Part shown: positions 1 through 13,900 of the stretch, piece after piece
Layout of the letters: the number at the start of each line of letters is the position of its first letter
Position numbering within the stretch: the first letter of the stretch is position 1
NCBI GenBank assembly: GCA_036245525.1
Contig: BTPG01000008.1
Location: forward strand, 34,240,850 to 34,304,849
Direction: 5' to 3'
Origin: Semisulcospira habei
Lineage: Eukaryota; Mollusca; Gastropoda; Semisulcospiridae
Length of the DNA stretch: 64,000 nt
Notes under the pieces: model-generated
What the model was told of the DNA's origin: nothing
The model's database searches: none
The model's input: the letters and a program-made list of their open reading frames with translations, nothing else
Position numbers and translations under genes: made by a program

Positions 1-43
1 CCAAATTTGAACAAAAATGACCCAAGGGGTTGGTGATCATTAC

Positions 44-182
44 CTTGATGTCGAGGTGAATCACACCCGAAGAGTGAATGTGTTGCAGCGTCTCCAGCAT
101 CTGCTTGATAATGCCCGCAGCCCGTCCCTCTGTCCAGTTGCCATAACTGACCACACGATCCAGCAGCTCACCACCAGACAGA
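44..182 (-). CDS. Exon 26: kinase hinge, alpha-D/E and catalytic-loop start
   Basis: A 139-nt exon, phase 2 in and phase 0 out: LSGGELLDRVVSYGN, TEGRAAGIIKQMLETL, QHIHSSGVIHLDIK, then gtaatg. HLDIK supplies the catalytic Asp and the following Lys; HLD in place of HRD is typical of titin/obscurin-type kinases. The PEN, DFG and C-lobe sequences lie beyond the left edge. Confidence 0.9.
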
Positions 183-3100
183 CTAGCCATGGTCAAGGAC
201 CTTTGCCTCCTCTGACTGCATGCAAGCGGCCACTCACAACTTGTCAGATTTCAAGCTGATTAATGCAATCACACACAAACGGTTTTCATGACCAGATTGT
301 CAGATCACATGCAATATAAACAGTCAAAATGGACACACAGTAAATAAAATGTCCACAGGCCATCATTGGCCATATCTGGTCTGCACACAGCCATGCATGG
401 GCCAACTAAAGCTAACAATGGCACACGAATATTTCGCTCTGCTGGAACACAGTTGCACACACTGAATGCAAGAGGATCACAGCCTGGAAGATGCATGCAT
501 TTCAAGAACCTCCGTGGCTGAGAATTATAATCTCCTGTAAAAGAAATGAACCTGGCTAGGAGACTGAAGAGTCACTGATTTTATAAATCTCATGAGATGC
601 TGTACATTAAACGCCACCATGGAGATGGTATGTGATCTGATGTTGACTGCCGCCAACACGTTTTCAGGTTGCTGTAAAACCCCACAGCTGAATTTTGCCA
701 AATGTTGGACATGTTATCTAATGACTAAGAACCAGTTGTAGGAGATGGATTGACCATGATAATTCAAGGGTAGTGCGAGCTGAGCTTGGCACCTTCAGGT
801 GCCAAGCTCATCTGGCAATATTCTTAAATTATCATGATCAATCCATCTCCTGCTGCAGGGCTAAATGGATTAATTCTTTGGCTGTCAGCAGTGGGTTTTG
901 TCATGATTATTGCAGGAAACATCATGACAAAATCTGTTGTCAGCCAAAGGGTTAAACTGTTGCATGTAGTTTCTTCTTGATGGACCAGACATACAGTTGG
1001 ATTAGTCACTACAGATCAGCAAGCATGCACACTGTTTTTACACTAATTTCCTGTGTGTTATGAAATCTGCACACAGCAGGCGACACTTCTATTCAGAGTC
1101 TGTACGCAAACGTGTGGTCACTCATGAAACTGTAAATCAACACAGGAACACTGCGGCATGCAAGAAAACCATGCAGCACCTAGCAGCAGCCTTGGATACA
1201 GTTCTGTAACGATGATCAGCTGACGTGGAGTCTCATATGCATCGTGGACGAACACAACATTCTTGTGTTTCTGTCTCCTCAGCATATCCAGCTCGGAGCG
1301 GAAGAATTCCTTGTCGACTGCATCTCTGACTTGGATGAATTTAGCCGCATATTCCTGACCAGATGCTTTCTCAATGACTCGTCTTACGACACCATGTCGA
1401 CCCCTGGAAAAGCAACCAGTCAGCATGGAATAGGTTTCGTACTAATTCATTTCTTTTTTGTGCAATACCCATTGACTGAAAAAGGTGCAGCTACAAAATT
1501 TCTGTGCATAAATCAATTCTGTTTGATTTACCCCATTCAATGCTTAAGCACAGCATGCGACACCCTAATGCAAGAGACAGATCTTTATGTGCCCTTGCTT
1601 TGGGGGATCTATGCCTCTTGCTGGCTTGCATCATTCATATCCGTGTGCCTCTGAAGAACAAGTTTATCAGCAGGGAGGGAGTCTGTTATCGCTCAGAAAC
1701 ATTATTTCTAGTTGATGTCTGTGTAAGTTTAACAAAATAAAATAGACCAAGTAATCAAGCCGTAAACAGGGACACAAACCTCTAACAGCAACTTACCTGC
1801 CAATCTCCTGCAAGACATAGTAGTTGTCCTCAAAGCTGGCATCCTTGTAGCCAAGGTACACTGTAGATGGTGCATCATCTGCAATATAGGAAAATTACAT
1901 GCAGATCTTAATTCCACCTTCTCGATTAGAAAGAAAATGATTTACATTACAGATGTAATTTTAGAAATACTGGACGAACACTTTAACTTAAACCTGCACT
2001 ACCGCTGGAGATAGATCAACCATAATAATTCAAGGGTAGTGCCAGATTAGCTTAGCGCCATTAGGCGCCAAGCTAATCTGACACTACCCTTGAATTATCA
2101 TGGCCAATCCATCTCCTGCAACTGGTCCACAGCTGTTAAGTAGCACAGCTACAATTCGGGAAATGCAGTCTTGGGGTTAGGTTGGTCAATCAATATCGTT
2201 TCTGCCTACCTTTCACAGTAACCCTGCTACTGCAGAAGACTTTTCCAGCCACATTCTCTGCTACACACATGTAGCTCCCTGAGTCTGCAGGTATCGCCTC
2301 AGTGATTGTCAAAGTCCATCGGTCAGTCTGGCTGGGATCATTGGTGACTACAAGGCGCGACGTGTCCGTCAGTGGGCGCCAGTCCCTCATGAATCGGACA
2401 GTGGGGTAGGGGATGCCATCGACGGAACAGGTCAGGGTGGCAGTGCCTCGATCCACCACATTCACGTCATGCAGAGGCTCAATGAACGTAGGTGGGTCTG
2501 AACACAGAAGTATAATCAAAAATAATTACTGCGTTTTTATTTCCCTACACTGCAAGTCATTATTTGGTGAGAACTATTTAAATAATAGGCTGAGAACTCA
2601 AACTACACTACATATCAAGCAGGACAATTAGTTCAGCAATTTATCTAAAATACCAAACATTTAACCCAGTACATCCTGAGGCTGACTTTTGTTCAGATTA
2701 GCGAGTTGTCCAATGGAAGGCTACATTACCATTCAGGCCACAGACTGACCATGGTAGTTCAAGGGTGGTGCCAGGACAGCTTGGCGCCCATGGGCGCCAA
2801 GCTGTTCTGGCAACACCCTTGAACTATCATGGTCAAATTCAATTTATGCATATGAGAACTTGCAGGGTTAACTGCATGAATCTCTTTAAAAAATCGTTTT
2901 AAAATGTTGTTTCTGGCACCCCACCTGCAACATCTACTTTTACGGTTTTTTCTGCAGTGCCGAGCTCGTTTTCTGCCACACACTTGTACTCTCCAACATC
3001 TTGCCAGCCCATGTTGAGAAACTCCAGGAACACTTGACCTGTAAAACACACACAAAGTATGCAAGTCAGACTCAGTATTACTGCTCCAGCATAACGCAGT

Positions 3101-4897
3101 ATCATATACTGACCAGCAAAAGAAATGTGACATTTTTTTAATCATCGGAAACACTTTCGTGTTTTCTATGATTCCAGAAATGTCGCATTTCTTTTGCTCG
3201 TTAGTATATATCATGGACAGGTCTCTGGCTCCCAAGTGGAAGCCTGGTGAGCAAAAGGTCCTTGGACCAATGTAGGTCATAGTCGGCCCACACAAAGTTG
3301 TGTGCAGACCAACTTTTTCACAAGGGTGTAGGGAGCTCTGTTCAGCAGCTGCGTCCTACATAGGATGGACGAGCATCACTGGTCCTCATCCATCTCATTA
3401 ATCTCTCACGTGCTGGCTCCAAGCACCACACCCCGGCAAACCAGGGGGTCCCTCGCGAGAGGGGTGCACCGAATAAAATAAGGTGCCGTGAACCAACATG
3501 GTCTAAGGGAAGGTGACCCCGACAGAAAACCCCTGGTCCTCCTAGTAAGGGGGTTGGGCGTGGGGGTAGCTTCCCCACCCTGCAAATAAGGAAATAGCTA
3601 CAAAAACGAAAAGACAAACAGCAATTCCTTTCCTGGAGGAGGAAGGTTCTTCTACCAGAAGATTTATGACATCCTGTGGTGAAAACCGGAAGTCTTCGGA
3701 AGCCACAAGACCGAGCTGCCTCTCTCTATCCAGGGACACAACCATGGGCACATGGAATGTCAAGACCATGTACCAGAGCAGCAAGGCCACCCAGATAGCA
3801 GCGGAAATGCAAAAGTACAACCTTTCCCTGCTAGGTATCAGTGAAGCCAGATGGATGCAGTCTGGCTAGAAAAGGCTGTTAAGTGGGGAGATGATTCTGT
3901 ATTCAGGTCATGAAGAGGAGAATGCCCCCCCATACAGAAGGAGTAGCATTCATGCTGTCACCAGTGGCACAGAGAGCGCTGATGGGCTGGGAACCTCTTG
4001 GGCCAAGAATTATCACAGCAGCCTTTAGAACCAAGAAAAAGATCAAGCTGAACGTCATCCAGTGTTATGCGCCCACTAATGACAGTGACGAGGAAGAGAA
4101 ACAAGAGTTCTACGACCGACTCCAGAGTGCTGTGGACAAATGTGCGGAGCGAGACATCACCATCGTCATGGGCGATTTTAATGCCAAAATAGGGGAGGAC
4201 AACACCGGATACAAAGAAGTGATGGGGAGACAGGGACTAGGGGAGATGAGTGAGAACGCGGAGAGGTTTGAGGACTTTTGTGCTCTAAACAGATTTGTCA
4301 TTGGAGGCAGCATCTTCCCACACAGAAGAATACACACAGCAACTTGGGTCTCACCTGACCATACTACAGAGAACCAAATAGACCATATCTGCAATAGCAA
4401 GAAATTTAGAAGATCCCTTCAAGATGTTCGAGTAAGGAGGGGAGCAGATGTCGCCTCAGACCACCATCTGCTTACCTTATGAATAAAGCTCAAGTTAAAG
4501 AAAACACCCTCAGAGACAACAAGAAGACAGCGCTATAATGTAGGCCTCCTGAGAGAAATGAAATGAAACTTTATTTCTGAATGGAAGAAGCAGTTAGCAC
4601 ATGTGCCATTTTTCATGCTTGCCGTTGATAATCTACAAAGGTACAACTCTGCTAAAGGTACAAGGCTACTAACATACAAAGGTACAAAGCTACTAAGATA
4701 CAAGTGCACATAATATAACAAGTCATTCAAAAAAGATGGATAAGGCAAAATGGAGGGCACCAATTATGATTGCTAATAATCTGAATGGCAAAAACAAAAA
4801 AAAATGAAAAAAAAGAAAAGAAGATATTCTTTAAAATTCCTTCTTCCACTGAAATCAAACATGTGTGCACGCTCTCGCTGAACCAACACACACACAC

Positions 4898-4941
<44 letters not shown>

Positions 4942-7900
4942 CCACACACACTCACACACACACAAACACACACACATATACATAGGAGGAAGAGTTCAAA
5001 CTGGTGCTGTCAAACTGGTTTCAAGCGCTACAGGAGCTAGTAAATGAAGTGGAGGCGGTCACCACAGAGCAGTAGTGGAAGGCAGTTAGAGAGGCGATAA
5101 ACTCAACCTGCAAAGACACGGTAGGGTTCAGGAAACACCATCACAAGGACTGGTTGTCGGCACAGACCTTGAAGAAGATAGAAGTGAGGAAGCAGAAGAA
5201 AGCAGTTGTCAACAACAGTCGCATGAGAGCAGCCAAAGCAAGGGCACAGGAGGAATACTTGGAAGCCAACCGCGAGGTGAAGAAGGAGTATTAGGGCAGA
5301 CAAGAGGGCCTACACAGACAGCCTGGCAGCAGAGGCAGAAAAGGCAGCAGGCAGCGGCAACATGAAACAGCTCTATGACATTACCAGAAGATTGTCGGGC
5401 ACATATGGCCATACAGAAAGACCAGTAAAAGACAAAGAAGGCAAGCCTATTGCAGACAGAGCAGACCAACTCGACAGATGGGCCGAGTATTTTGAAGAGT
5501 TACTGAACAGACCCAGCCCACCCAACCCCCCAGACATCCAGCCAGCAGAGACCGACCTAACCATCAGCTGTGACAGACCCAGCCAGGAAGAGATCAGAAG
5601 AGCAGTGGCATTTTTGAAGAACGGCAAAGCAGCAGGGCCAGATGGCATCCCAGCGGAGTCTCTGAAAGCAGACCTAGAGACAACAGTAGAGATGCTGTAC
5701 CCACTGTTTGGAAAGATCTGGGAAGAGGAGGTGATGCCAGCTGACTGGAAGGAGGGGTACCTAATCAAGCTTCCCAAGAAAGGCGACCTCAGCAAGTGTT
5801 CCAACTACAGAGGAATCACCTTGCTGTCAGTAGCAGGAAAGGTCTTCAACGCGATCATCCTGGAGAGAATGAAGAGCTCCGTTGACCCCCAGCTGAGAGA
5901 CTAGCAAACAGGATTCAGGAAAAACCGATCATGTACAGACCAGATCGCCACTCTCCGCATCATCGTGGAACAGTCTCGAGTGGAGCTCCCCGCTGTACGT
6001 CAACTTTGTGGATTACGAGAAAGCATTTGACAGCGTGGACCGAGAGACTCTGTGGAAACTCCTATGACACTACAGTTACCCACAAAGCTCGTCCACCTGA
6101 TCAAGAGCAGCTACGGTGGCATGACATGTCGCGTGATCCACGAAGGGCAGTTCACCAGGGAGCTCCCGGTCAGAACCAGTGTCAGGCAGGGGTGTTTGCT
6201 GTCTCCGTTCCTCTTCCTACTGGCCATAGACTGGGTCATGAAGAGGACCACAGAGCACAGACGAAGTGGAATACTGTGGTCACTTGACAACCTCGATTTT
6301 GCAGATGACTTGGCTTTACTGTCCCACACCCATCAAGAAATGCAGGACAAGACCACGAGGCTTGCTGACATCTCGTCCCAAGTGGGTCTCACCATCCACA
6401 AACAGAAAACAAAGACAATGAGGCTGAACGCAACCAGGGAAGAACCAGTCTTGCTTGCTGGCACCCCATTGGAGGAGGTGGAGTCCTTCACCTATCTCGG
6501 GAGCATCATAGACAAAAAAGGCGGCACTGATGCAGATGTCAGAGCACGAATCGGTAAAGACAGAGCAGCCTTTCTCCAGCTGAAAAAAAATGTGGAGTTC
6601 CAGAGAGCTGTCACAACACACCAAAGTCCGGATTTTCAACTCCAACGTAAAAGCAGTTCTCCTATATGGAGCAGAGACTTCGATTGACAAAAACCACAGT
6701 CAACAGAGTCATCATCATCATCATCATCAGTCCCTTGCCCGAACTGGGCGTTGGGGGGACTGAAAGGCAGCAGCAACAGACAGTGCTCTCCACTGAGTTC
6801 TATTTTGGGCGGTGGCAAGCAAGTCTGACATCTCGAGTTCGGTCCATTCTTTTATGTTTGCGACCCAACTCTTTCTCTGACGACCTCGCCGACGACTTCC
6901 TTCGAGAGTGCCTTGGAGGATAGTCTTGGACAAGGTGTTGTGTCGGGTCACGTGGCCAAACCAAGCAAGCTTGCGCCGTTTCACGGTTGCCAGAAGGGGT
7001 TCATGTGGGCCCACCAGGGAAGTGACGATGCTCCGTACATATTCGTTGGTCTTGTGCTCGCGGTACGAGATGCGGAGCAACTTCCTCAGGCACTTGTTCT
7101 CAAAGGCCTGGATTTTCTTTTCTGAGTCTGCAAGCAGTGTCCAAGTCTCACAGCCATAGAGTAGAACAGACACTATGAGGGACTTGTAAAGCCTGTACTT
7201 GATGGTGAAGCTGATGGAGTTACTTCGCCATATCCTGTCCAGCCTGGCCATTGCGGATGTTGCTGTACCTATCCTGATACGGATCTCTGCTATGCAACTA
7301 CCGTCTTTGGACAGGGTGGCTCCCAAGTACTTGAAGCTATTGACCTCTTCTAGCTTTTGGCCATTCATGTGAATGTTGCTGCTGCTGTCGCTTGTGGTGT
7401 TGATCATCACTTTGCTTTTATCCGTACTGATCTCCATGCCATAAGACCCTGCGCTACTTGAAAGTTTGTCTGTCAGGTTTTAGAGCTCACTATTGCTGCC
7501 TGCCATGAGGTCAATGTCGTCTGCGAATCGAAGATTGCACAGGGATCTGCCACCAATAGAGATTGAAGTATGGTGGTCGTGGAGGGTTTCCTGCATGATC
7601 TTCTCCAGGAATATGTTGAAAAGGACAGGAGAGAGCAGGCATCCTTGACGGACACCGATCGTCGTCCTGAAGAACTCGCCTGACTGATTGTTAAGTAGAA
7701 CCGCGCTGCAGGCGTTCTTGTAAAGCGCTTCTATCATTTGGATCAGTCCCTCCTCTATGTTGAACGATCTCATGACTTGCCAGAGTCCGTCGTGCCAGAC
7801 GCGATCAAATGCTTTCCTGAAATCAATGAAGTTGTGGTAGAGTTCGCGCTGATGCTGCAGATGTTTCTCGATCAGGACGCGGCAGTTGAAAATCTGCTCT

Positions 7901-10900
7901 ACAGTGCTTCTTCCAACTCTGAAGCCAGCCTGTTCTTCTGCCAGCAGTTCCTCGGCGAAAGTTTTGAGGCGGTTGAGAATGATTCTAAGCATTACTTTGC
8001 TAGGGTGACTTAACAGACTGATAGTTCTGTAGTTCTGGCACTGTTTCAGGTTTCCTTTCTTGGGGAGCGGGATCACTAGAGACTGTGTCCATTCTACTGG
8101 CCATTTCTTTTGCTCCCAGATCTTTTGACAGAGTGTAGTGAGGACCTTCGTTGTTACTTCTCCATGTTTCAACAGTTCAGCAGGTACGTTGTCTACACCT
8201 GGAGACTTTCCTCCCTTCAGGCCGCGTACGGCTGCTTCCACCTCTTCAGCTGACACTGGCAGGTCTTCAGCCTTCCTGGCCCCAGCCTGGTTGTTTTGGA
8301 GGATGCTGGTGTCTGGCTCAGCCTTGTAGTTATACAAGTCTCGGGAGTACTCAGTCCATCTGTTTAGTACAGCAGTGTTTTCCGTAAGGAGTTGGTCACT
8401 GCTGTCTTCGATGACTGTGGCTGTTCGCTGTTGAGTCTTGGTGAGGGTCCTTAGCGTTTCATAAGCCTTCTTGCTGTTGCCATTTGCCATGCCCTCTTCC
8501 ACGCTACAACACTGGTCTTCAATCCAATCTTCTTTGGCTTCTTTCATCCTCTTCCTGATCTTCTTGTTGACAAGTCTATACTTGTTTGCTGATGTGAGGT
8601 CTTGGCCTCTCTTTTTCTTCCAGGCTCTCCTCTCATCACAGAGATCGAGGATGTCATCGGTGACCCAGGGCTGTTTGCGCTTCCTCTGCTTCCCCAGCAC
8701 TTCTTCTGCTGTAGAAAGTAACACCTCTTTTATATTTCCAGCAAGGGTGTCTACGTCGCAGTCCAAAGTAGCCAACAGAGTACAGATCTTCATAAACAGT
8801 TGCCTTAGAAGAATTTTAAAAATCTACTGGCCAGAGAAGATCAGCAACGTCAGACTCTGGGAGAGAACAGAGCAGATAACAGCAGAGAAGGAAATTGGGC
8901 GAAAAAGATGGGGATGGATTGGTCAGTCTGAGAAAGCCAGCTTCCAGTATCACTAGGCAGGCATTGTCATGGAACCCCCAGGGAAATAGGAAAAGAGGCA
9001 GACCGAGAAACACCTGGCGTCGAGACCTCCAAGCAGACATCAAGAGACTGGGAACCACCTGGAGTAAAATCGAAGGAGAAGCACAGGACAGGAGTCGCTG
9101 GAGGTCTCTCGTCGATGGCCTATACCCGGGCAGGGGTGACAGGCGTAAGTAAGTAAGTAAACCATTCAAATCAGGAGTGGAGCCCCAAAGGCAGACAGCT
9201 GCATGTATTCACGCACTGTTCTGGCAGATCCTGCAGCCAAACTGGTGCCAAACGTACTGCTTGCATTCCTTTGGACTACATCAGCGAGGCCGAGAGGGCG
9301 ATCTTGACGACTGGGCATCCCAGGATCTCCATACACTTCGCCCACACTTGCGCCCTGGAGAGGTCACTCCAGTGACTGACCCAGCAAGCGCATATACTCC
9401 ATTGTCTTCCGAGACAGGATGCCAAAACAAAACACCCTTTTCACAAATCTACGTATATTATTAATAAGCACTGCAAAAACGTGAACGTGAATATCACGGT
9501 CTGACTTTGTAGCTGCCTGATATCAGGGTGAGAGAACTCAATGTTTATTCTCTATTAAAGTTATGAAGTTGGTAAAAAGAGTCCCTGGCACCTAATGCAG
9601 AGAATCCCAAATACTCGTAGTGTGAGGTGTCCAAAAGCGCAAAATGCCACTGGGCTATTCTTAGATGGCCCACACATTTTAAGGAAAAGGTCGGAAAGCA
9701 GTTGTCAATCTTGGATGGCCCATGCAAAACCATGTGCAGTTCATCTAAGGTTGACAACAGCTCTCAAACCTTTTATTTTCTCACATGTGTGAGCATGGAC
9801 AAATCTATGGCCGATGTTGACCCACAGACCAAGTGCTTAACCCCGTGACTGCCACTACCTACATTCTTGTTTCTGACATTTCTGTTCATTTAATGACCAA
9901 AAGCCAAAACTGCCCAAGCAACATGGATACAAAGTGGTCCAAGCAAGTGGTATAGATCCTCATGAGCCCCAGCAGTCACAGGGGCTCATGAGGATCTATG
10001 TCTCTTGCAACTGGATCGTGTTCACTTTTTCTCGGCAGTGAAAGGGTTAACGGCTTGTGTATCCCTTACCTGTGGGCGTGACGTAGGTGTCGTATCGATC
10101 ACCCAGCGCCAGCTTCTTGGACTGGTGGTACCAGGTGACCTGAGGAGGGGGGTAGCCACGCAGGTGGAGAGAGATGGTCATGGGGTGCGACTCGACTCCG
10201 AACTGAACGTCGTCTCTGTCCACGCTGGAGAACTCCGGGGCGTGTGCTGAAAAACCGACACAAGTTTATAAAAGTGTGCCTCAACTGGACCCCCCATCTG
10301 CAAGTGGCACAATTATCTTTGCAGAACAGTTTAGAAGCCAGGTGTTAAAGCCCTGACATGCTACGACAGGATGTACATCAACTATGACATTTCAAGGGTT
10401 CAGGTGCCAAGCTATTCCAACACCTCCCTTGAACTGTCTCCATAACGTTGATGTAGACCTCAAAAGATATCTAACAAATATTGACAGATTCATCTTCAGG
10501 ATGTAATAAGTTCATCCTTTGACTTCTAAGAAAGTCAGCACAAAGAAACTGCAAGAGACATAGATCCTTATGAGAATCCACAGTTGCGGGGGCTCATGAG
10601 GATCTATGCCTCTTATTGACACCAATTTGAATTCACGCTCCTGAGGCCTCTTTGGCCTGCAATTCACAAAGATTTAAAAGAAACACAATCTGCGTCAACT
10701 GGCAGCAAGCAGGTTAAGTGAATCGATTTTGAGTGAATATAATTTCACTTTACATAAGCGGTTTATTTTACGTTTACTTCTTTGTTTGTCAGCATTTCAG
10801 GGTTGCTACCATCTGTTATTCTTAGTCTTTGCAAAGTGCTCTCAGTTGGTTCTTGTTTGGGGAAGGGTGTTGTATAAAATAAAATGCTGCATTATTTTAA

Positions 10901-13900
10901 GTCTCCTGAGGACAACTGCCATGTTTGACCTTATGGCTCAATCTGTTAACCCCTTCACTACCAGCAGACAAACAATTATATCTATTACTGCAGAGCAACT
11001 TGAAAACCAAATAATCTGATCAAGGAACACATATATGATTATGAATAGGATCAGCAAGAGGCAAAGAACTTCATGAGCCCCCGCATCTGCGGGGGCTCAT
11101 GAGGTTCTTTGTCTCTTCACGCCTTTACCATAGCCGACACTTAGTTCGCTTCCAGCTGCCAGAGAGATAAGGCTGCCGCGAGTTCCACTCTCGCCCGCTC
11201 ATTCTATTTATATCGCACTACTGAGCGGTACACGGCGTGACCGGCTCTCTACCGCTATAACAACTACCTACACATTTGTATTCATAACACATCTCTGCCT
11301 AAAGTGACTGTTGTGGAAGCAACATCGTTCAAATGTTGAAATTCTCACCTACACACTGATACCAAACATGACAACATTACGACTTGCACTTGTGTAGCAG
11401 GTCATGGTGAAAATAAAGAGAACGGGAATTTGTTGATGTACGAAAACGAGAATTTATTGTGAAATTGACAAAGTTCCCACAGCCATAACACAAAGACGCT
11501 ACTTTTCCCAGTGAAACACACTTGCGTGCATAAGGGTTAGCATGCCTACAATACGTATCACTTAATGGATTTTGGGTTCATGGTGGGGGACGGAAGCAGG
11601 AGGGTAATTAATGAGGTCACTGACAGGTGTCGACAGACAAGTTCCAGACATCCGACTTGGTGTACACTCCCGGCATTGGGGAAAGAGAGGGCTTAGTTAC
11701 ACGGATACTATTGAGGAGATAGCCACGTTTCTTTCTTGGGAAATAGTGTAACACTAACAGTCAACCTTGTAAATGTACTTTTGATTTAACTTTTGATCAT
11801 GATGGAGTCTGATGAAACGCGTACAGTCTGTGTACACACAGGTGTGTTCATGCAATGAGAGTTAATGCATTGTGCAGAATATGTGGCGAGAGATCACAAA
11901 AGACATACACGGATAAAAAGTCATTTCTTTGTATCAATTATGAACACTTAATCCACAAGTGTTATGGAATTAATATCCAGGAAGACAAAGACATGATGCA
12001 CTCCAAAACAATGTGTAGGAGTTGCTATTGTCGGATGAAACGGATAGACTCGACTGAAACTACACGTGTGTCCGAGGAGACAACGCGAAATGCGGCGTCT
12101 GATATTGCCTCATCACAACACATTTGGACCATGTTCCATCCAAATACGAGTGTTGAAGAATGTGTCGCGTGTGTTCACTTCATGCAGCTAGGTAAAGGAG
12201 GACGACCAGTGAAGCGGGGTTCCCGGCATGGAAAGAAACGATCGTTTCGATCCGCGGAATGTGACACTCATAACACTGACACTGATAACAGCACTAATGA
12301 AGGTGATAGTGGTATACAAGTTTTTATTCCGCCGACGTCTACTCCCCGTAAAACGGTTCTTATGTCTAGTGTGTCAGAAAATGTGTTAAACCTCAAGGTA
12401 TGTTTAAAAATACTGTTGAATATTGTGACCTGTTATGGACTGATCGTATTTCGGGATGGCAATAGCAGTCTGTGGAGTACCGAGACGGCTGCGGGCGAGA
12501 AATGCCAGAACACGCGACCTGTCAATGACCTCATTAACCACCCTCCTGCTTCCGTCCCCCACTATGAATCCAAAATCCGGTAAGTGATACTTACTGTAGG
12601 CATGCTGACCCTTATGCACGCAAGTGTGTTTCGTTGGGAAAAGTAGCGTCTTTGTGTTATGGCTGTGGGAACTTTGTCAATTTCACAACAAACACCGACA
12701 TCAACAAATTCCCGTTCCCTTTATTTTTACCATAACCTACTACACAAGTGTAAGTCGTAATGTTGTCATGTTTGGTATCAGTGTGTAGGTGAGAATTTCA
12801 ACTTTTGAACGATGTTGCTTCCACAACAGTCACTTCAGGCAGATTTGTGTTATGAATACAAACCAGTAGGTAGTTGTTATAGCGGCAGAGCGCCGGTCAC
12901 GCCGTGTACCGCACAACACGCGACCTGTCAGTGACCTCATTAACCACCCTCCTGCTTTCGTCCCCCACCATGAATCCAAAATCCGCTAAGTGATACTTAC
13001 TGTAGGCATGCTGACCCTTATGCATGCAAGTGTGTTTCGTTGGGAAAAGTAGCGTCTTCGTGTTATGGCTGTGGGAACTTTGTCAATTTCACAACAAACA
13101 CCGACATCAACAAATTCCCTTTCCCTTTATTTTCACCATAACCTGCTACACAAGTGTAAGTCGTAATGTTGTCATGTTTGGTATCAGTGTGTAGGTGAGA
13201 ATTTCAACTTTTGAACGATGTTGCTTCCACAACAGTCACTTCAGGCAGATTTGTGTTATGAATACAAACCAGTAGGTAGTTGTTATAGCGGCAGAGCGCC
13301 GGTCACGCCGTGTACCGCACAACACGCGACCTGTCAGTGACCTCATTAACCACCCTCCTGCTTTCGTCCCCCACCATGAATCCAAAATCCGCTAAGTGAT
13401 ACTTACTGTAGGCATGCTGACCCTTATGCATGCAAGTGTGTTTCGTTGGGAAAAGTAGCGTCTTCGTGTTATGGCTGTGGGAACTTTGTCAATTTCACAA
13501 CAAACACCGACATCGTACATCAACAAATTCCCGTTCTCTTTATTTTCACCATAACCTGCTACACAAGTGCAAGTCGTAATGTTGTCATATTTGGTATCAG
13601 TGTGTAGGTGAGAATTTCAACTTTTGAACGATGTTGCTTCCACAACAGTCACTGTAGGCAGAGATGTGTTATGAATACAAATGTGTAGGTAGTTGTTATA
13701 GCGGCAGAGCGCCGGTCACGCCGTGTACCCCACAGTAGCAAGCGATATAAATAGAATGAGCGGGCGAGAGTGGAATGTGACCTCGCGGCGCCTTATCTCG
13801 CTGGCAGCTGGAAGCGAACTAAGTGCTAGGCGCCAGCACTGGCTGGTAAAGCCGTGTCTTGCATTTGCGTGGCGTTCACATTTTTCCAGCAGTAAAGTGA

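Larger units (their letters stand above)
183..1199. other. Intron between kinase exons
   Basis: About 1 kb without coding sequence. It holds a family D-like palindromic stretch (about 340-480), an A hairpin (about 673-873) and a C hairpin (870-955) that share one TTAA. The remainder shows nothing recognisable. Confidence 0.7.
6710..8772 (-). mobile_element. LINE 2: 5'-truncated RTE-type LINE inserted in LINE 1
   Basis: A minus-strand insertion of 2063 bp bounded by caacagagt duplications. The 3' end is a (TGA/ATG)n tail at 6710-6726, typical of RTE elements that end in short tandem repeats rather than poly-A. It lacks the endonuclease (5' truncation at 8772). Confidence 0.92.
3350..9156 (+). 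mobile_element. LINE 1: RTE-like non-LTR retrotransposon, nested and decayed
   Basis: A plus-strand LINE with 5' leader, APE-type endonuclease, reverse transcriptase and C-terminal region, ending in a (GTAA)n tail at about 9140-9156. Its protein is interrupted by an L2-like 3' fragment with a CA repeat (about 4556-4985) and by LINE 2 (6710-8772). Many stops and frameshifts make it dead. It fills most of the intron inside Ig domain 1. Motifs GDFNAKIG, ENQIDHI and SDHHLL, then GKAAGPDGIPAE and FADDLALLSH, fit the RTE/BovB-like group common in molluscs. Clade naming is from memory. Confidence 0.85.
11118..13856 (+). mobile_element. Chapaev-like DNA transposon, internally deleted copy 1
   Basis: A 2.7-kb element with terminal inverted repeats starting CACGCCTTTACCATAGCC (right end ggctggtaaagccgtg) and extending several hundred bp. 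It is flanked by the 4-bp duplication TCTT (11114-11117, 13857-13860). CAC-ends with 4-bp duplications are the Chapaev hallmark as I know it. It keeps only the N-terminal coding part; relative to the 54.7-kb copy about 3 kb is deleted at about 12354. Its right inverted repeat is triplicated. Confidence 0.82.

Noticed and set aside
1244..1654. 136-codon plus-strand frame opposite the kinase exon
   Set aside because: Antisense shadow of kinase exon 25 running into intron. The minus-strand kinase motifs are decisive.
4785..5047. His-Thr and Val-Cys repeat proteins
   Set aside because: Translations of the CA microsatellite.
11855..12583. Independent host zinc-finger gene
   Set aside because: It sits between transposon terminal repeats and is the N-terminal part of the transposon protein found again at 55.4 kb.
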